Assembly (NCBI RefSeq): GCF_900636965.1
Contig: NZ_LR134331.1
Location: forward strand, 2,914,001 to 2,978,000
DNA length: 64,000 bases
Reading direction: 5' to 3'
Origin: Lacticaseibacillus rhamnosus
Lineage (GTDB): Bacteria; Bacillota; Bacilli; Lactobacillales; Lactobacillaceae
Positions within the stretch are counted from its first letter, which is position 1. Each line of letters starts with the position of its first letter. Under the pieces are notes generated by a model. That model made no database searches. It was not told the DNA's origin and saw only the letters and a list, made by a program, of their open reading frames with translations. This document shows positions 25,719 through 34,871 of this stretch, one piece after another. The position numbers and the translations under genes are program-made.

Positions 25719-26672
25719 CTATTCAAATTCGTTTTCTTCAGCTTGATCTTGCTGCTTGCTTAACGCATCAAACGTCCGCAGCATCTCCAAGTTCGTCTCA
25801 ATACTTTCCGGCCATTCCCAATGTTGAACATTAAACACATGCTTAAGGTGCGGCCCCGCACTTGCCGGCCATAGCTTCGTTGTATAGGTGACGTGATTAG
25901 CATCGAACACCTTCAACAAGGCTTGGCTTTGCAAGTAAAAGCTGTCATTTTGCCCGCCAATCAGCATAAACGGCGGCAGGTCCAAGCCTTTGACAACCTG
26001 CGAGAAATTCAGGTGATCGGCCAGTGCCTGATCGCCGCCGCTTAACTTGTCCAGATAAAACGCGGCCATATCGCTCATGTCACCGGCTGCTTCGGGAAGC
26101 TTACTTGGTTCGGCGACTGGACAAACCAGCGCCACCAGGGTGAAGTTGAAATTAACCCGACTCACACCAAAGAGTTCCTGTAACTCCGCACTCTGCTGGA
26201 TGCAGGCAACCAAGGACGCCAGGTGGCCGCCAGCTGAATCCCCGGTCAAAAGCACATGGTCAAGGTCAAATCCGCGTTGAGGGCCAAAATGCGATAACCA
26301 GCGCAGACTAGCAAAGATGTCTTGAATCTGGCCGCGTAAATCAACATCCGGTAACAACCGATAGCCCATACCCATCACTGCGTATCCTTGACTAGCCAAA
26401 TAGCGGCAATAATTACGATTCAAATTACGATCACCATAAAACCACCCGCCACCATGAATATCGATGACGGTCGGCATGGTTGCGTTGCGTCTTTTGGCCG
26501 GATAGTACAGGTTCAGGGTTTGCTGCGGATCAGCCGACTGTTCGTACCGATATTCCGTCTCCCAATGAACATCTTCCGGTACCCGTTCATCCGCGTACCG
26601 TGCCTTATCCCGAGCAGCCGTTTGCGCCCAGCTCGCTTGAACTTTTGCCAACATTGCCTCTTCATCTGCCAT
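25719..26672 (-). CDS. Alpha/beta hydrolase (esterase/lipase, hormone-sensitive lipase type)
   Basis: A 317-residue cytosolic esterase. The HSL-family oxyanion motif HGGGW is at residues 73-77 and the nucleophile Ser146 in GDSAGGH; a likely acid lies in GGQNDSFYLQ and His in PHLKHVFN near the C-terminus. Such enzymes hydrolyse short acyl esters and are common in lactobacilli. GGAGG stands about ten bases before the ATG. It is immediately downstream of the mtl terminator but not part of that operon. Confidence 0.85.
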   Translation of the reverse strand: MADEEAMLAKVQASWAQTAARDKARYADERVPEDVHWETEYRYEQSADPQQTLNLYYPAKRRNATMPTVIDIHGGGWFYGDRNLNRNYCRYLASQGYAVMGMGYRLLPDVDLRGQIQDIFASLRWLSHFGPQRGFDLDHVLLTGDSAGGHLASLVACIQQSAELQELFGVSRVNFNFTLVALVCPVAEPSKLPEAAGDMSDMAAFYLDKLSGGDQALADHLNFSQVVKGLDLPPFMLIGGQNDSFYLQSQALLKVFDANHVTYTTKLWPASAGPHLKHVFNVQHWEWPESIETNLEMLRTFDALSKQQDQAEENEFE

Positions 26673-26723
26673 TAACGAATGCCTCCATTTCCTCGTGTTA
26701 AAAGGTTATTCCTATATTAACGC

Positions 26724-26755
26724 AAAAAGACTGCCGGTGCGTCACCCGACAGTCT
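26724..26755 (-). terminator. Terminator of the mannitol operon
   Basis: On the minus strand AGACTG-TCGGGTG pairs with CACCGG-CAGTCT and is followed by T4, just past the end of mtlD. Confidence 0.8.
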
Positions 26756-26780
26756 AATCGTTTGATTTTAAGCCCGTTTT

Positions 26781-27935
26781 TTAACGATCCTTGGATTTAA
26801 CACTTGCTTCAACTTCATCAATCAAAGCAGCATCTTTTAACCCGGTTACTTCTTTAATGACGTCTACCAATGGCTGATCCTTGAGCATCGCCTGAAGTTT
26901 AACGGCTTCGGCATCATTAGGTTCAACATAATGGAACATCATGCCAACCGTATCCATCAAGACGCTGTAATCCAAACCGCGTTCCTTCAGTTCCCGAATC
27001 GGTCGGATGAAGCGTTCGTTGTAGCCAAGCTTACGAATTGGCGTCCGGGCAACTCGCGAAATATCATCGGAAATATACGGGTTCTGGAACCGTTGCAAGA
27101 CCCGATTTTGATAAGTCTCAAGTTCCTTTTCATCAAAGTTCTTGAATTCAGCTAAAAGCAGCGAGCGGGTTTCGGCAAGTGCACCCTTGGCCTGATTGAA
27201 GACTTTAGGATCCTTGATGGCTTCACCGATCGTGCTGTAGCCCAAGTACTTGCCGGTGTAAGCCGTGGTTGCGTGGCCAGTGTTGACTGAGAAGAGCTTG
27301 CGTTCAATGTATGGTTCGAGATCAGGCACATAATCGACGGTCTTAAGCTTCAGATCATGGTTCTTCATCTGGCTTTCGTCAACAACCCATTCTTTGAAGT
27401 CTTCAACACTAACCGCTAATGGATCATCATGTTTTTGCTGCGGGACAATGCGATCAACCGCTGCATTAGGGAAGCCAACGTACGTATCAGCAAAGGTCTT
27501 GCCGGCGTCATCAAGATGTTCATAAACGCTCTTCTTCAGCGACTGTGATCCGCCAATCATGTTCTCACACGCAATCACATCTAATGGTTGGTGGTTGTTA
27601 GCGGCCGCGCGTGCTTGCAAACCTTGAGCAATCAGCGGCGCAATGATCGGGAGAATCTTCGGGCCAATCGCCGTCGTAACCAAGTCGGCTTGGGCAATAG
27701 CTTTCACAACTGCCTCAGGATCCTTGGCGTTATTCAACCCGTCAACATTGTCCACATGAATTTTCTTTTCACCCGGGGCGGCCAAAGTGATGGTGTATTC
27801 CCCGCGCTGATTTAACGCATTGATAATCGTCTCGTTAACATCGACAAAATTGATTTTGAATCCATTAGCGGCAAGCGTTTCACCGATAAAGCCGCGACCA
27901 ATATTACCTGCACCAAAATGTACTGCTTCCATCAT
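26781..27935 (-). CDS. mtlD: Mannitol-1-phosphate 5-dehydrogenase
   Basis: A 384-residue cytosolic polyol dehydrogenase that oxidises mannitol 1-phosphate to fructose 6-phosphate with NAD. The N-terminal motif is [13 protein letters not shown], then a long-chain dehydrogenase body; the C-terminal domain has [16 protein letters not shown] with the catalytic-lysine/histidine region expected for MtlD. The length is typical. It is the last gene of mtlA-mtlR-mtlF-mtlD and begins three bases after the mtlF stop, with a tandem ATGATG start; the second ATG could be used. Confidence 0.95.
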   Translation of the reverse strand: MMEAVHFGAGNIGRGFIGETLAANGFKINFVDVNETIINALNQRGEYTITLAAPGEKKIHVDNVDGLNNAKDPEAVVKAIAQADLVTTAIGPKILPIIAPLIAQGLQARAAANNHQPLDVIACENMIGGSQSLKKSVYEHLDDAGKTFADTYVGFPNAAVDRIVPQQKHDDPLAVSVEDFKEWVVDESQMKNHDLKLKTVDYVPDLEPYIERKLFSVNTGHATTAYTGKYLGYSTIGEAIKDPKVFNQAKGALAETRSLLLAEFKNFDEKELETYQNRVLQRFQNPYISDDISRVARTPIRKLGYNERFIRPIRELKERGLDYSVLMDTVGMMFHYVEPNDAEAVKLQAMLKDQPLVDVIKEVTGLKDAALIDEVEASVKSKDR

Positions 27936-27938
27936 GAT

Positions 27939-28385
27939 TTATTCAACTTCCTTCAGTAAATTGACGATTTCTTCCGGCGTTTGTGCGTCGGCCAGTTTTT
28001 GAACATTTTCAACATCGCTACAATAAAGCGCAATTTGTGAGAGTAGTTTGAGATGCTCGCCGTTTAATCCGGCAATGCCGAACACAACGGTGACGAGATT
28101 CTCATCAGCCGGATCATCCGACCAATCAACTCCCCACGGATATTGAACGACCGAAATACCGGTCTTTTTAATATATTTCATGCCGTCTTCAGTGCCATGG
28201 GGAATCGCAATAAAGTTACCCATATACACTGAAACGTCACGATTACGATCAATCATTGAATCAATATAACCCGGTTCAACGTTGCCATTGTCGACCAAGA
28301 GTTGGCCGGCCTGACGAATGGCTTCTTCCCTGGTCTTGGCTTCTTGACCAAGTTTGATCGTCTTTACGTCAAGTCCTTTCATCAT
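27939..28385 (-). CDS. mtlF: Mannitol-specific PTS enzyme IIA
   Basis: 148 residues of the EIIA-Mtl/Fru family, which passes phosphate from HPr to the EIIB domain of MtlA. The phospho-accepting His63 is in AIPHGT. It starts at ATGATG directly after the mtlR stop (GAAGGTGAC is the ribosome site inside the end of mtlR), so translation is coupled to the regulator. MtlF also phosphorylates and controls MtlR in related bacteria. Confidence 0.93.
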   Translation of the reverse strand: MMKGLDVKTIKLGQEAKTREEAIRQAGQLLVDNGNVEPGYIDSMIDRNRDVSVYMGNFIAIPHGTEDGMKYIKKTGISVVQYPWGVDWSDDPADENLVTVVFGIAGLNGEHLKLLSQIALYCSDVENVQKLADAQTPEEIVNLLKEVE

Positions 28386-28386
28386 G

Positions 28387-30441
28387 TCACCTTCGATCAA
28401 TTTTTTGAATTTCGTGCATAAAAACTTCTGTCATCACTTGATATAACTGACTATAGTGGCCTTTTTCAAAAAGCTGTATGTCCGCTGGTGAGGCAACTAG
28501 CTTGGCGCTAACTGCACTCAGGAGGGTCAATGTTTCTTGTGGAACAGGATTCGGCGTCAGCAACAGGAGAATCCGCTGCAGTTGGATCGTGCCCATGTCC
28601 ATTGCCGCTAAAGGTATCGCTGTTTTGAGATCAAACGCCCCGATATATGGGGTTGTGACACCGCGACTACTCGTGTGAATCATTGCTAAACCTGTATTCG
28701 GGATGCCAACCGGCGCTAACTCCAATCTTTTTAACAGTGCTTCTTTGACAATTGGCGGTTCAACGACAACGGTCGGTAACCGAGCAAGCATCGCATCGAT
28801 AGCAGCAGCAATCGTGGTGACCGGCTCATTCAAGTCGTTGACGGCAAAGTGTTGTAGTAACCCATCTGCTGCCATCACCATGGTTTTTAGGCTCTCAAAG
28901 GCGGTAACTGTTTGGTCCAGTGACGGTTGATTCAACGGCCGCACTTGTTTAGGTGTGGCGCGCTGAACAAGCCGGCGCACTTCCGCTATTTCCTCGCGTC
29001 CCAATATCGGAGTAATCACCAAGTACTGATGCTTAAACCCCGGCAGCGGCATGGTAGCAAGGACCAGATCGTAATGTTCAAGTTGTTGTTCCGGTAAATC
29101 ACTCACCTGAACAATCTTAATCTTACGGATTTCCGGTACCTGCACACGCAACTTTCCAGCAATCAAGCTGCCGGTTCCGGGTCCATCACTAGTAACCAAT
29201 AGCACCGCAACGGGCTTTTCTGCTGGCGCGTGATCCAAAACCGAAGCGAAGTATAAAACCAGATAGGCAAGCGCGTCGCCAGTGAAGGCTCCTTGGCCGA
29301 AAACATGGTCAGCCGCCTTTTGAACCGCTTGGTAAAGTTCAGAATAATCATCTTGCAAATGAGCAAGTACGGGATTGGTCATTGTGACACCAGACAGCCA
29401 ATCCCCTCCAGCCGTTCGTTGGACATGAGCCAGTAATGAGGAATAAAGCTGTGGGTTCCCGGAAAATTTCCCGGGAAATGATCGGGCTACTTCCCGAATA
29501 AGATCCTGAACTTCAAGGTTGATGGTTAAATCAAATTGATCAACCGGTTCGCCTGCCAACCCGCCGCGAATATTACTCAGTTCGATGGCAAGGAATTGAT
29601 AATCACCGACACGTACTTTTTCGCGGATTGTCGAATCCATCTCGGCTAGGAATTGTAGCGCCAGTTGTTGATCCTGAAACAGTCGTTCCTGATCAAAATG
29701 CTGCTGCGGTTTAACGTGATGGTCCTCACGCAATCTTCGTGTATTAATTGCAACCGTTAGTAGCACTGCTTTACGTTGATTGTCATTTAGATCCGCTAAA
29801 GCTTTAATCTGAGACAGTGCGGTGTTAGCAGCAAGTAATTCTTCTTGCGGTAACCGTTCAATGAAATAGTTCGCCACCGGATCAAAGTCTTGCTGCGGAT
29901 CGTTTAGGAAGCGAAAGAACACATACGGATTAATTTCAGCATTCAAGACGCCGACCAGAACCCGGCGAATATCACCTTCTTGTCCTTCGATCCAGATACC
30001 AGCTGCTTTTTGCCGATTCAGCTTAAGATGATATTCATTTAACGCCGGTTCGAGAATATCCAGATCTTGCTTAATCGTCGTAATGCTGACATCTACCGCA
30101 TCAGCTAAGGCTGTCATCGTCAAAGTTTCATCCGTTGTCAGCAACATCAGTGTTAGCGCACTCTGCCGCTGACTGGGATCAAAGGTGAGATCTTGCCGTT
30201 GATGTGACAAGGCTGCAGATAGACTGGCTAAATCAGCAGCTGCTCCCACAATCCGGTACGAGCTGCCATTGCCTTTGTCCAATTTCAAATTCACCGTTGC
30301 GATATCATGTTCCAGTTGCGAAAGCTCACGGTAAATGGTCCGGCGGCTGACACCCAGCTGTCGCTCCAGCTCGTCGCGGCTTATGCCGGCGGGCTGGCTC
30401 ATCATCAGTCTGATCATTTCCTGTTCACGATTCGTTAGTAA
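28387..30441 (-). CDS. mtlR: Mannitol operon activator, PRD-containing
   Basis: 684 residues: two N-terminal winged HTH units (GISRDELERQLGVSRRTIYRELS; then a second at about residues 95-130), two PRDs (about 180-390), an EIIB-Gat-like domain near 405-490 and an EIIA-Mtl-like domain at the C-terminus (AMIHTSSRG). The family activates mtl genes when one PRD is phosphorylated by HPr and the EIIA/EIIB-like parts are not. The phospho-Cys of the EIIB-like domain is missing: the loop reads LLVTSDGPGTG where CxxGxGT is usual. The start is the ATG at 30441 with GGGGCG ahead. It lies inside the operon between mtlA and mtlF. Confidence 0.9.
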   Translation of the reverse strand, partial: LLTNREQEMIRLMMSQPAGISRDELERQLGVSRRTIYRELSQLEHDIATVNLKLDKGNGSSYRIVGAAADLASLSAALSHQRQDLTFDPSQRQSALTLMLLTTDETLTMTALADAVDVSITTIKQDLDILEPALNEYHLKLNRQKAAGIWIEGQEGDIRRVLVGVLNAEINPYVFFRFLNDPQQDFDPVANYFIERLPQEELLAANTALSQIKALADLNDNQRKAVLLTVAINTRRLREDHHVKPQQHFDQERLFQDQQLALQFLAEMDSTIREKVRVGDYQFLAIELSNIRGGLAGEPVDQFDLTINLEVQDLIREVARSFPGKFSGNPQLYSSLLAHVQRTAGGDWLSGVTMTNPVLAHLQDDYSELYQAVQKAADHVFGQGAFTGDALAYLVLYFASVLDHAPAEKPVAVLLVTSDGPGTGSLIAGKLRVQVPEIRKIKIVQVSDLPEQQLEHYDLVLATMPLPGFKHQYLVITPILGREEIAEVRRLVQRATPKQVRPLNQPSLDQTVTAFESLKTMVMAADGLLQHFAVNDLNEPVTTIAAAIDAMLARLPTVVVEPPIVKEALLKRLELAPVGIPNTGLAMIHTSSRGVTTPYIGAFDLKTAIPLAAMDMGTIQLQRILLLLTPNPVPQETLTLLSAVSAKLVASPADIQLFEKGHYSQLYQVMTEVFMHEIQKIDRR

Positions 30442-30479
30442 CATGTTTTTCGCCCCAGACGGCCGCAACTCGACCTCGC

Positions 30480-32297
30480 TTATTTCAATTTCTCAATAAG
30501 TTTATCATAGTTCGTCGCGTTCAAAAGACCATCCACGGTATAGACTTGAACATTGGCAAATTGTAATTTAACACGCCGGGCAGTTTCTTTCGATGCGATG
30601 ATTAAGACATGATCCTTATCATCAATCTCACCGATCGCAACATTACGAACCTTGACGTCTTTGTTGAGTTTTCGCAACTCAGAGCGGAATGTCGCTTGTG
30701 CCATAGTTGCCGAGCCGATATTTTGATCGTGATGCAGGAAGTCTACTTCTGTAATCTTATCGAAGTCGATATCGTTAAGCTCGTCTTCTGGCGTTTCCTG
30801 CTTAGCTTTTGGCGTTTCTTTAGTTGCGGTTTCATCTGTCCCGCCAACTGCTTCAGCCTTCAAACTAGCAATGATCTCATCATACTTAGGACTATTCAAG
30901 AAGTTCTCAACAGCGACGTGTGCTGCATCAGGCGTTTGTTTCTTAGCCCGATCAGCCAATTCTTCTTGCGTCACAACTAAGAGTCCCGGCTTATCCTGCA
31001 AGTTGCTAATGGCCGTGTTGGTAACCGACAGATCCAAACCAGCCTTCTTGACTTTATCACGAAGAATCGAAGCACCCATGGCACTGGAGCCCATGCCGGC
31101 ATCGCAAGCAAAGATAATTTGCTTAATGCCTTTAGCCTGGCTCATGACATCTTTAGCAGCAGCCACATCCTGACCTTTAGCTTCAGCTTTCATCGACTTC
31201 ATCTTCGCTTCACTGGCTGCCAACTCATCGCCAGTACCCTTATCGCGGCGCAAGATGAATGCCGAAATCAGGAAGGAAACGGCAGTGGCACCAGTAACCC
31301 CAACGATTAAGCCGATATAGTTTCCGATATTAACCGGTGACATCGCGAGCAACGATAGGATGGAGCCGGGAGATGGCGAACTCTTTAAGCCAACATTGAA
31401 GATTGAGAACAAGGTCGTCCCAGTCACACCACCAGCCATAACTGACAGGAACAATGCCGGTTTCATTAGAACATATGGGAAGTAAATTTCGTGAATCCCA
31501 CCTAAGAAATGAATGATGATGGCTGAAGGTGCAGAACCTTTGGCCGCACCCTTACCGAATAAGGCAAATGCAAGCAGGACACCAAGCCCCGGACCCGGAT
31601 CAGGTTCAAGCAGGAACAGGATGGACTTACCATGTTCAGCTGCTGCCTGAATCCCAAGCGGTGTTAAGATCCCTTGATTGATCGCATTATTTAGAAACAG
31701 GATCTTAGCTGGTTCAATGAAAATATTTGCTAACCATAACAGACCATGATTGATAATCCAATCAACGCCGGCTGCCATTGCGTTAGTCAAGCCGGAAATG
31801 ATCGGTCCCATTAAGAAGAAGCCAACAATTGCTAATAGCATCCCGATAATGCCGGCACTGAAGTTATTGACCAGCATTTCAAAACCTTGGCGAATCTTGT
31901 CTTGGACCCGATCGTCCCATTTCTTAATACACCAGCCGCCTAGTGGGCCCATCACCATTGCCCCAATGAACATTGGGACATTGGTTCCGACAATAACCCC
32001 CATTGCAGCAATGGCGCCAACAACGCCGCCACGGTGACCTGCTACCATTGAACCGCCGGAAAAAGCGATGAGCAATGGTAATAGGTAAGTGACCATTGGC
32101 GTGATCATTTTTGCTAGTTGCGCATTTGGCAGCCAGCCACCTTTAAGGAAGATGGCAGTAATGAGGCCCCAAGCAATAAAGGCGCCGATGTTAGGTAACA
32201 CCATGCCGGAAAGCTTGGTCCCGAATGATTGCATACCGGCCTTCAGATTGAATTTCTTCTTCTCTGTTGCCGGCGTGTTTGCTGATTTAGCTTCCAA
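30480..32297 (-). CDS. mtlA: Mannitol-specific PTS enzyme IICB with an additional EIIB-like domain
   Basis: About 605 residues. The membrane EIIC part (residues 1-345) carries the family patterns FIEPAKILFLNNAINQG and LEPDPGPGLG and imports mannitol. An EIIB domain follows with the phosphocysteine near residue 400 (FACDAGMGSSAMGAS). After a charged linker, a second domain of about 95 residues (about 510-605) aligns with the first EIIB, but at the cysteine loop reads LHHDQNIGSATMAQA, so it lacks Cys. Bacillus MtlA ends after the first EIIB. The start is taken as TTG at 32297, ten bases from AGGAG; a GTG nine bases upstream is almost touching that site. Confidence 0.92.
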   Translation of the reverse strand: MEAKSANTPATEKKKFNLKAGMQSFGTKLSGMVLPNIGAFIAWGLITAIFLKGGWLPNAQLAKMITPMVTYLLPLLIAFSGGSMVAGHRGGVVGAIAAMGVIVGTNVPMFIGAMVMGPLGGWCIKKWDDRVQDKIRQGFEMLVNNFSAGIIGMLLAIVGFFLMGPIISGLTNAMAAGVDWIINHGLLWLANIFIEPAKILFLNNAINQGILTPLGIQAAAEHGKSILFLLEPDPGPGLGVLLAFALFGKGAAKGSAPSAIIIHFLGGIHEIYFPYVLMKPALFLSVMAGGVTGTTLFSIFNVGLKSSPSPGSILSLLAMSPVNIGNYIGLIVGVTGATAVSFLISAFILRRDKGTGDELAASEAKMKSMKAEAKGQDVAAAKDVMSQAKGIKQIIFACDAGMGSSAMGASILRDKVKKAGLDLSVTNTAISNLQDKPGLLVVTQEELADRAKKQTPDAAHVAVENFLNSPKYDEIIASLKAEAVGGTDETATKETPKAKQETPEDELNDIDFDKITEVDFLHHDQNIGSATMAQATFRSELRKLNKDVKVRNVAIGEIDDKDHVLIIASKETARRVKLQFANVQVYTVDGLLNATNYDKLIEKLK

Positions 32298-32332
32298 AGC
32301 AAACACTCTCCTTTCCCTTGTTTACGAAGATT

Positions 32333-32362
32333 ATTGTAACCGCTTTATGTAATCGCTGACAA
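32333..32362 (-). promoter_or_regulatory. mtl operon promoter
   Basis: On the minus strand TTGTCA (32357-32362), an 18-bp spacer, and TACAAT (32333-32338). The long spacer fits an activator-dependent promoter. Confidence 0.65.
32336..32349. promoter_or_regulatory. cre-like site over the mtl -10
   Basis: TGTAACCGCTTTAT matches the CcpA consensus TGWAARCGYTWNCW with two mismatches and overlaps the -10 element, a position that would repress. Confidence 0.5.
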
Positions 32363-32369
32363 AAGCTAC

Positions 32370-32393
32370 TTTGGCACAGTTAGTTGTGCCAAA
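32370..32393. promoter_or_regulatory. MtlR operator candidate
   Basis: A 9-bp inverted repeat, TTTGGCACA-6 bp-TGTGCCAAA, lying just upstream of the mtl -35. Bacillus MtlR sites have the form TTGNCACA-N4-TGTGNCAA, so the half-sites match while the spacer is two bases longer. Confidence 0.7.
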
Positions 32394-32691
32394 TATTCAG
32401 CATCAATCGCGTCAGCACTATTTGTGGGTCAAAATCATACGTGTCAGATAGTAACAGTGTTCGTTATCTGTTTCACAAGTTATCTAAATCTAGACGCTGT
32501 TGCTCGCCTTCAATTAAGCCCTGTGGATTGCTTTTTGAAAAAGAAAAATCAGTTTCTTCTATCTAAGTCAGGAACATCTCAGTGCTATTTCAACTGCCAG
32601 CGTTAATCATAAAGCCGCGCTCATTCGTGATCTGGTTTACAATGCGATGGCGATTTAGCCACAGCGCCGGATTTTTAAAAGAATGCAAATT

Positions 32692-32703
32692 AGGTATAGA
32701 CCA
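32692..32703. promoter_or_regulatory. NagR/DasR-like operator 1
   Basis: AGGTATAGACCA resembles the GntR-family core TGGTNTAGACCA and lies just upstream of the nagB -35. Confidence 0.6.
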
Positions 32704-32706
32704 TTG

Positions 32707-32735
32707 TTGACAGCGGCATTTTATGGTGTTATATT
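32707..32735 (+). promoter_or_regulatory. nagB promoter
   Basis: Consensus -35 TTGACA (32707-32712), 17-bp spacer and TATATT (32730-32735), about 30 bp before the start codon. Confidence 0.85.
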
Positions 32736-32746
32736 GGACTAGACCA
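32735..32746. promoter_or_regulatory. NagR/DasR-like operator 2
   Basis: TGGACTAGACCA, 43 bp from the first copy and touching the -10; binding of both would bracket the promoter. Confidence 0.6.
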
Positions 32747-32765
32747 GATAAGGGGGATATCAATC

Positions 32766-33476
32766 ATGGATGTTAAAGTTTTTGATAATGATACAGAAGC
32801 AGGAAAATACGCATTTGAATTGATTAAGCAAGGCATGGACAACGGTGCCAAGGTGCTTGGCTTGGCTACTGGCAGCACACCGGTCACCATGTATCAGGCA
32901 ATGGTAAACAGTGACGTTGATTTCAGTAACATGACCTCGGTTAACTTGGATGAATACGTGGGTATGTCACCGGACAATGATCAAAGTTACCATTACTTCA
33001 TGAAGAGCCATCTTTTTGACAAGAAACCGTTTAAGGAAACCTTCGTGCCAAACGGTCTTGCCAAGGATCCAGAAGAAGAAACCAAGCGTTATAACAAAGT
33101 GATTGCCGATCACCCAATTGACATTCAAGTCTTGGGTATTGGCCGCAATGGTCACATTGGCTTCAACGAACCAGGCTCACCATTTGATGCCGAAACCCGG
33201 AAGGTACCTTTAACCCAAAGCACCATTGACGCCAACGCCCGCTTCTTTGAAAACGAAAACGACGTACCACGCTATGCTTACTCCATGGGCATTGGTTCCA
33301 TTATGAAGAGCAAAAAGATCTTGCTTTTGGCATTTGGCGAAAATAAGGCCGATGCCGTGCAAAAGATGATCGAAGGCCCTGTTACCAACGACGTGCCAGC
33401 ATCTATTTTGCAAAAGCATCCAGATGTTGTCGTTATCTTGGACAAGGCTGCCGCAAGTAAGTTAAGCCACAAATAA
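32766..33476 (+). CDS. nagB: Glucosamine-6-phosphate deaminase
   Basis: A 236-residue cytosolic enzyme that converts glucosamine 6-phosphate to fructose 6-phosphate and ammonia, allowing amino-sugar use. Family motifs: [23 protein letters not shown] with the catalytic Asp, and [15 protein letters not shown]. It is the short Gram-positive form without the allosteric extension of the Escherichia enzyme. AGGGGG precedes the ATG. The promoter is near consensus and bracketed by two NagR-like operators, consistent with induction by amino sugars. A perfect hairpin terminator follows. Confidence 0.95.
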   Translation: MDVKVFDNDTEAGKYAFELIKQGMDNGAKVLGLATGSTPVTMYQAMVNSDVDFSNMTSVNLDEYVGMSPDNDQSYHYFMKSHLFDKKPFKETFVPNGLAKDPEEETKRYNKVIADHPIDIQVLGIGRNGHIGFNEPGSPFDAETRKVPLTQSTIDANARFFENENDVPRYAYSMGIGSIMKSKKILLLAFGENKADAVQKMIEGPVTNDVPASILQKHPDVVVILDKAAASKLSHK

Positions 33477-33538
33477 TCAGCCATTCAGCACCATTTAATG
33501 GCGTGAGCGGCCACATTAGTTTGCGCAGGTGAACATTA

Positions 33539-33578
33539 AAAATTCGACCCTGGAGAATTTTATCTGGGGTCGAATTTT
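33539..33578 (+). terminator. nagB terminator
   Basis: A perfect 12-bp stem AAAATTCGACCC/GGGTCGAATTTT with a T-rich end. Confidence 0.85.
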
Positions 33579-33754
33579 GTTTCTGCTTCTTTAATAGGAA
33601 GTTGCTGATTCTCAACGTCCTAAATCACCGCGCTGAATTGTCTGTCTGCGCGGCTTTTGTGTAAGCGGTTTGTTTGTTTACCCGCCACGGCTCACACCTA
33701 GGCAGATCCATGGTAGAATGAGGCCATCATCTTAATTTATATATGGAGGAAACT

Positions 33755-34540
33755 ATGTACAAAGCTGTTGTCTTTTTTGATTTAGACAAAACCCTGCTGA
33801 ATGATGAAAAACAGGTCCCGCCGGAAAATGTTGCTGCACTAAAAGCGCTCGAAGCCAACCATGTCTTGCCTGTCATTGCTACTGGCCGCAACTACTACGA
33901 ACTCGATGACATCATGGCCGTTACCGGTGTTCGAAGCGCCATTGCAGCAAATGGTGGTGATATTTTCCTGGAAGGCGAGCATATTTTCCAAAGCGTGATC
34001 GGTGAGCCGCAACTGACACGGTTTCTTAATGCTAGTGCTGCCCGCAATATTCAGGTCGCGATGTATACAAGTGACCAATCAGCCTTAACGGGACACAATG
34101 AGTTGACCACTGATAATTACGCTCAGGTGCGGCAAACCCCGCCGCCGATTAAGCCCGATTTTTACAAACATGAAGCCGTCTGCATGCTACTAATGTTTGT
34201 ACCTTGGACCGATGCCGGCGATCAAGTCGGACAACAATTCATTAAGGATTTTCCGGAAATGACCTTCTACCGTAACTCACATTACACCTTTGATGTCGTT
34301 AATCGCGGCATTTCTAAAGGTACTGGCATGAACATCTTGCTGAATCAACCCGCATTGCGCGATATTCCTACCTACGCATTCGGTGACGGGTATAACGACA
34401 TTCCCCTTTTGCAGGCAGCCGATACCGGGATCGCGATGGGTAATGCTTATCCTAAAGTTGCTGCCGTTGCTGACTATCAAACCGATGACTACCGTAGTCA
34501 TGGCATTCCCAATGCACTCGCGCATTTCAACTTGATTTAA
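33755..34540 (+). CDS. Cof-type HAD-IIB phosphatase
   Basis: 261 residues. The HAD nucleophile motif DLDKT appears at residues 8-12 (FFDLDKTLLND), motif II is VIATGRNYYE, and motif III/IV is AFGDGYNDIPLLQAADTGIAMGNA. Cof/YidA-like proteins dephosphorylate sugar phosphates and similar metabolites, and several paralogues per genome are normal. The ATG at 33755 follows GGAGGAAACT; an in-frame start 12 bases upstream lies inside the ribosome site. Monocistronic. Confidence 0.9.
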   Translation: MYKAVVFFDLDKTLLNDEKQVPPENVAALKALEANHVLPVIATGRNYYELDDIMAVTGVRSAIAANGGDIFLEGEHIFQSVIGEPQLTRFLNASAARNIQVAMYTSDQSALTGHNELTTDNYAQVRQTPPPIKPDFYKHEAVCMLLMFVPWTDAGDQVGQQFIKDFPEMTFYRNSHYTFDVVNRGISKGTGMNILLNQPALRDIPTYAFGDGYNDIPLLQAADTGIAMGNAYPKVAAVADYQTDDYRSHGIPNALAHFNLI

Positions 34541-34549
34541 TTCGGTTTT

Positions 34550-34582
34550 AACCTCATCGGCCACATGCGGTGAGGTTTTTTG
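34550..34582 (+). terminator. Terminator of the Cof-type gene
   Basis: AACCTCATCG and CGGTGAGGTT arms followed by T4-T6. Confidence 0.8.
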
Positions 34583-34775
34583 GTTCTTCTCAGCCATCAT
34601 TTAACCAAATTTCAGGTTGACTATTCGAACAAATGTTCCCATAATAAAAACTGGTATTCAGTCGTGAAAATATTTTTATTTTTGACGGCAGATCATTGAT
34701 ATATCAACATTTCTGCAACTTCCTATAACGTGTTCACGGGGTAAAGTCAAGACCGCAACTGCGCGATTTTTCTGC

Positions 34776-34841
34776 TATACTCAAAGCATGTTGCACGTTA
34801 TTTGGGCGTGGTCGTATCACCGATCAGTAACGCTGCAACAT
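34776..34841 (+). promoter_or_regulatory. Extended -10 and leader hairpin ahead of a small gene
   Basis: TGCTATACT (TATACT at 34776-34781) is an extended -10. Directly after it, ATGTTGCA-CGTTA (34788-34800) and TAACGCTGCAACAT (34828-34841) form a 13-bp stem with one bulged C and a loop containing an inner TGGT/CACC pair. There is no T-run, so it is a leader structure rather than a terminator. Confidence 0.5.
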
Positions 34842-34871
34842 CGATAAATCTGCTGATGGAGGGGTCTCGTT

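Noticed and set aside
32384-32606. Short plus-strand frames between mtlA and nagB
   Set aside because: They cover the mtl operator and lack ribosome sites; the stretch is better explained as regulatory DNA.
33659-33672. cre-like site TGTAAGCGGTTTGT upstream of the Cof-type gene
   Set aside because: It misses two conserved positions including the central CG pair partner, so support is too weak.
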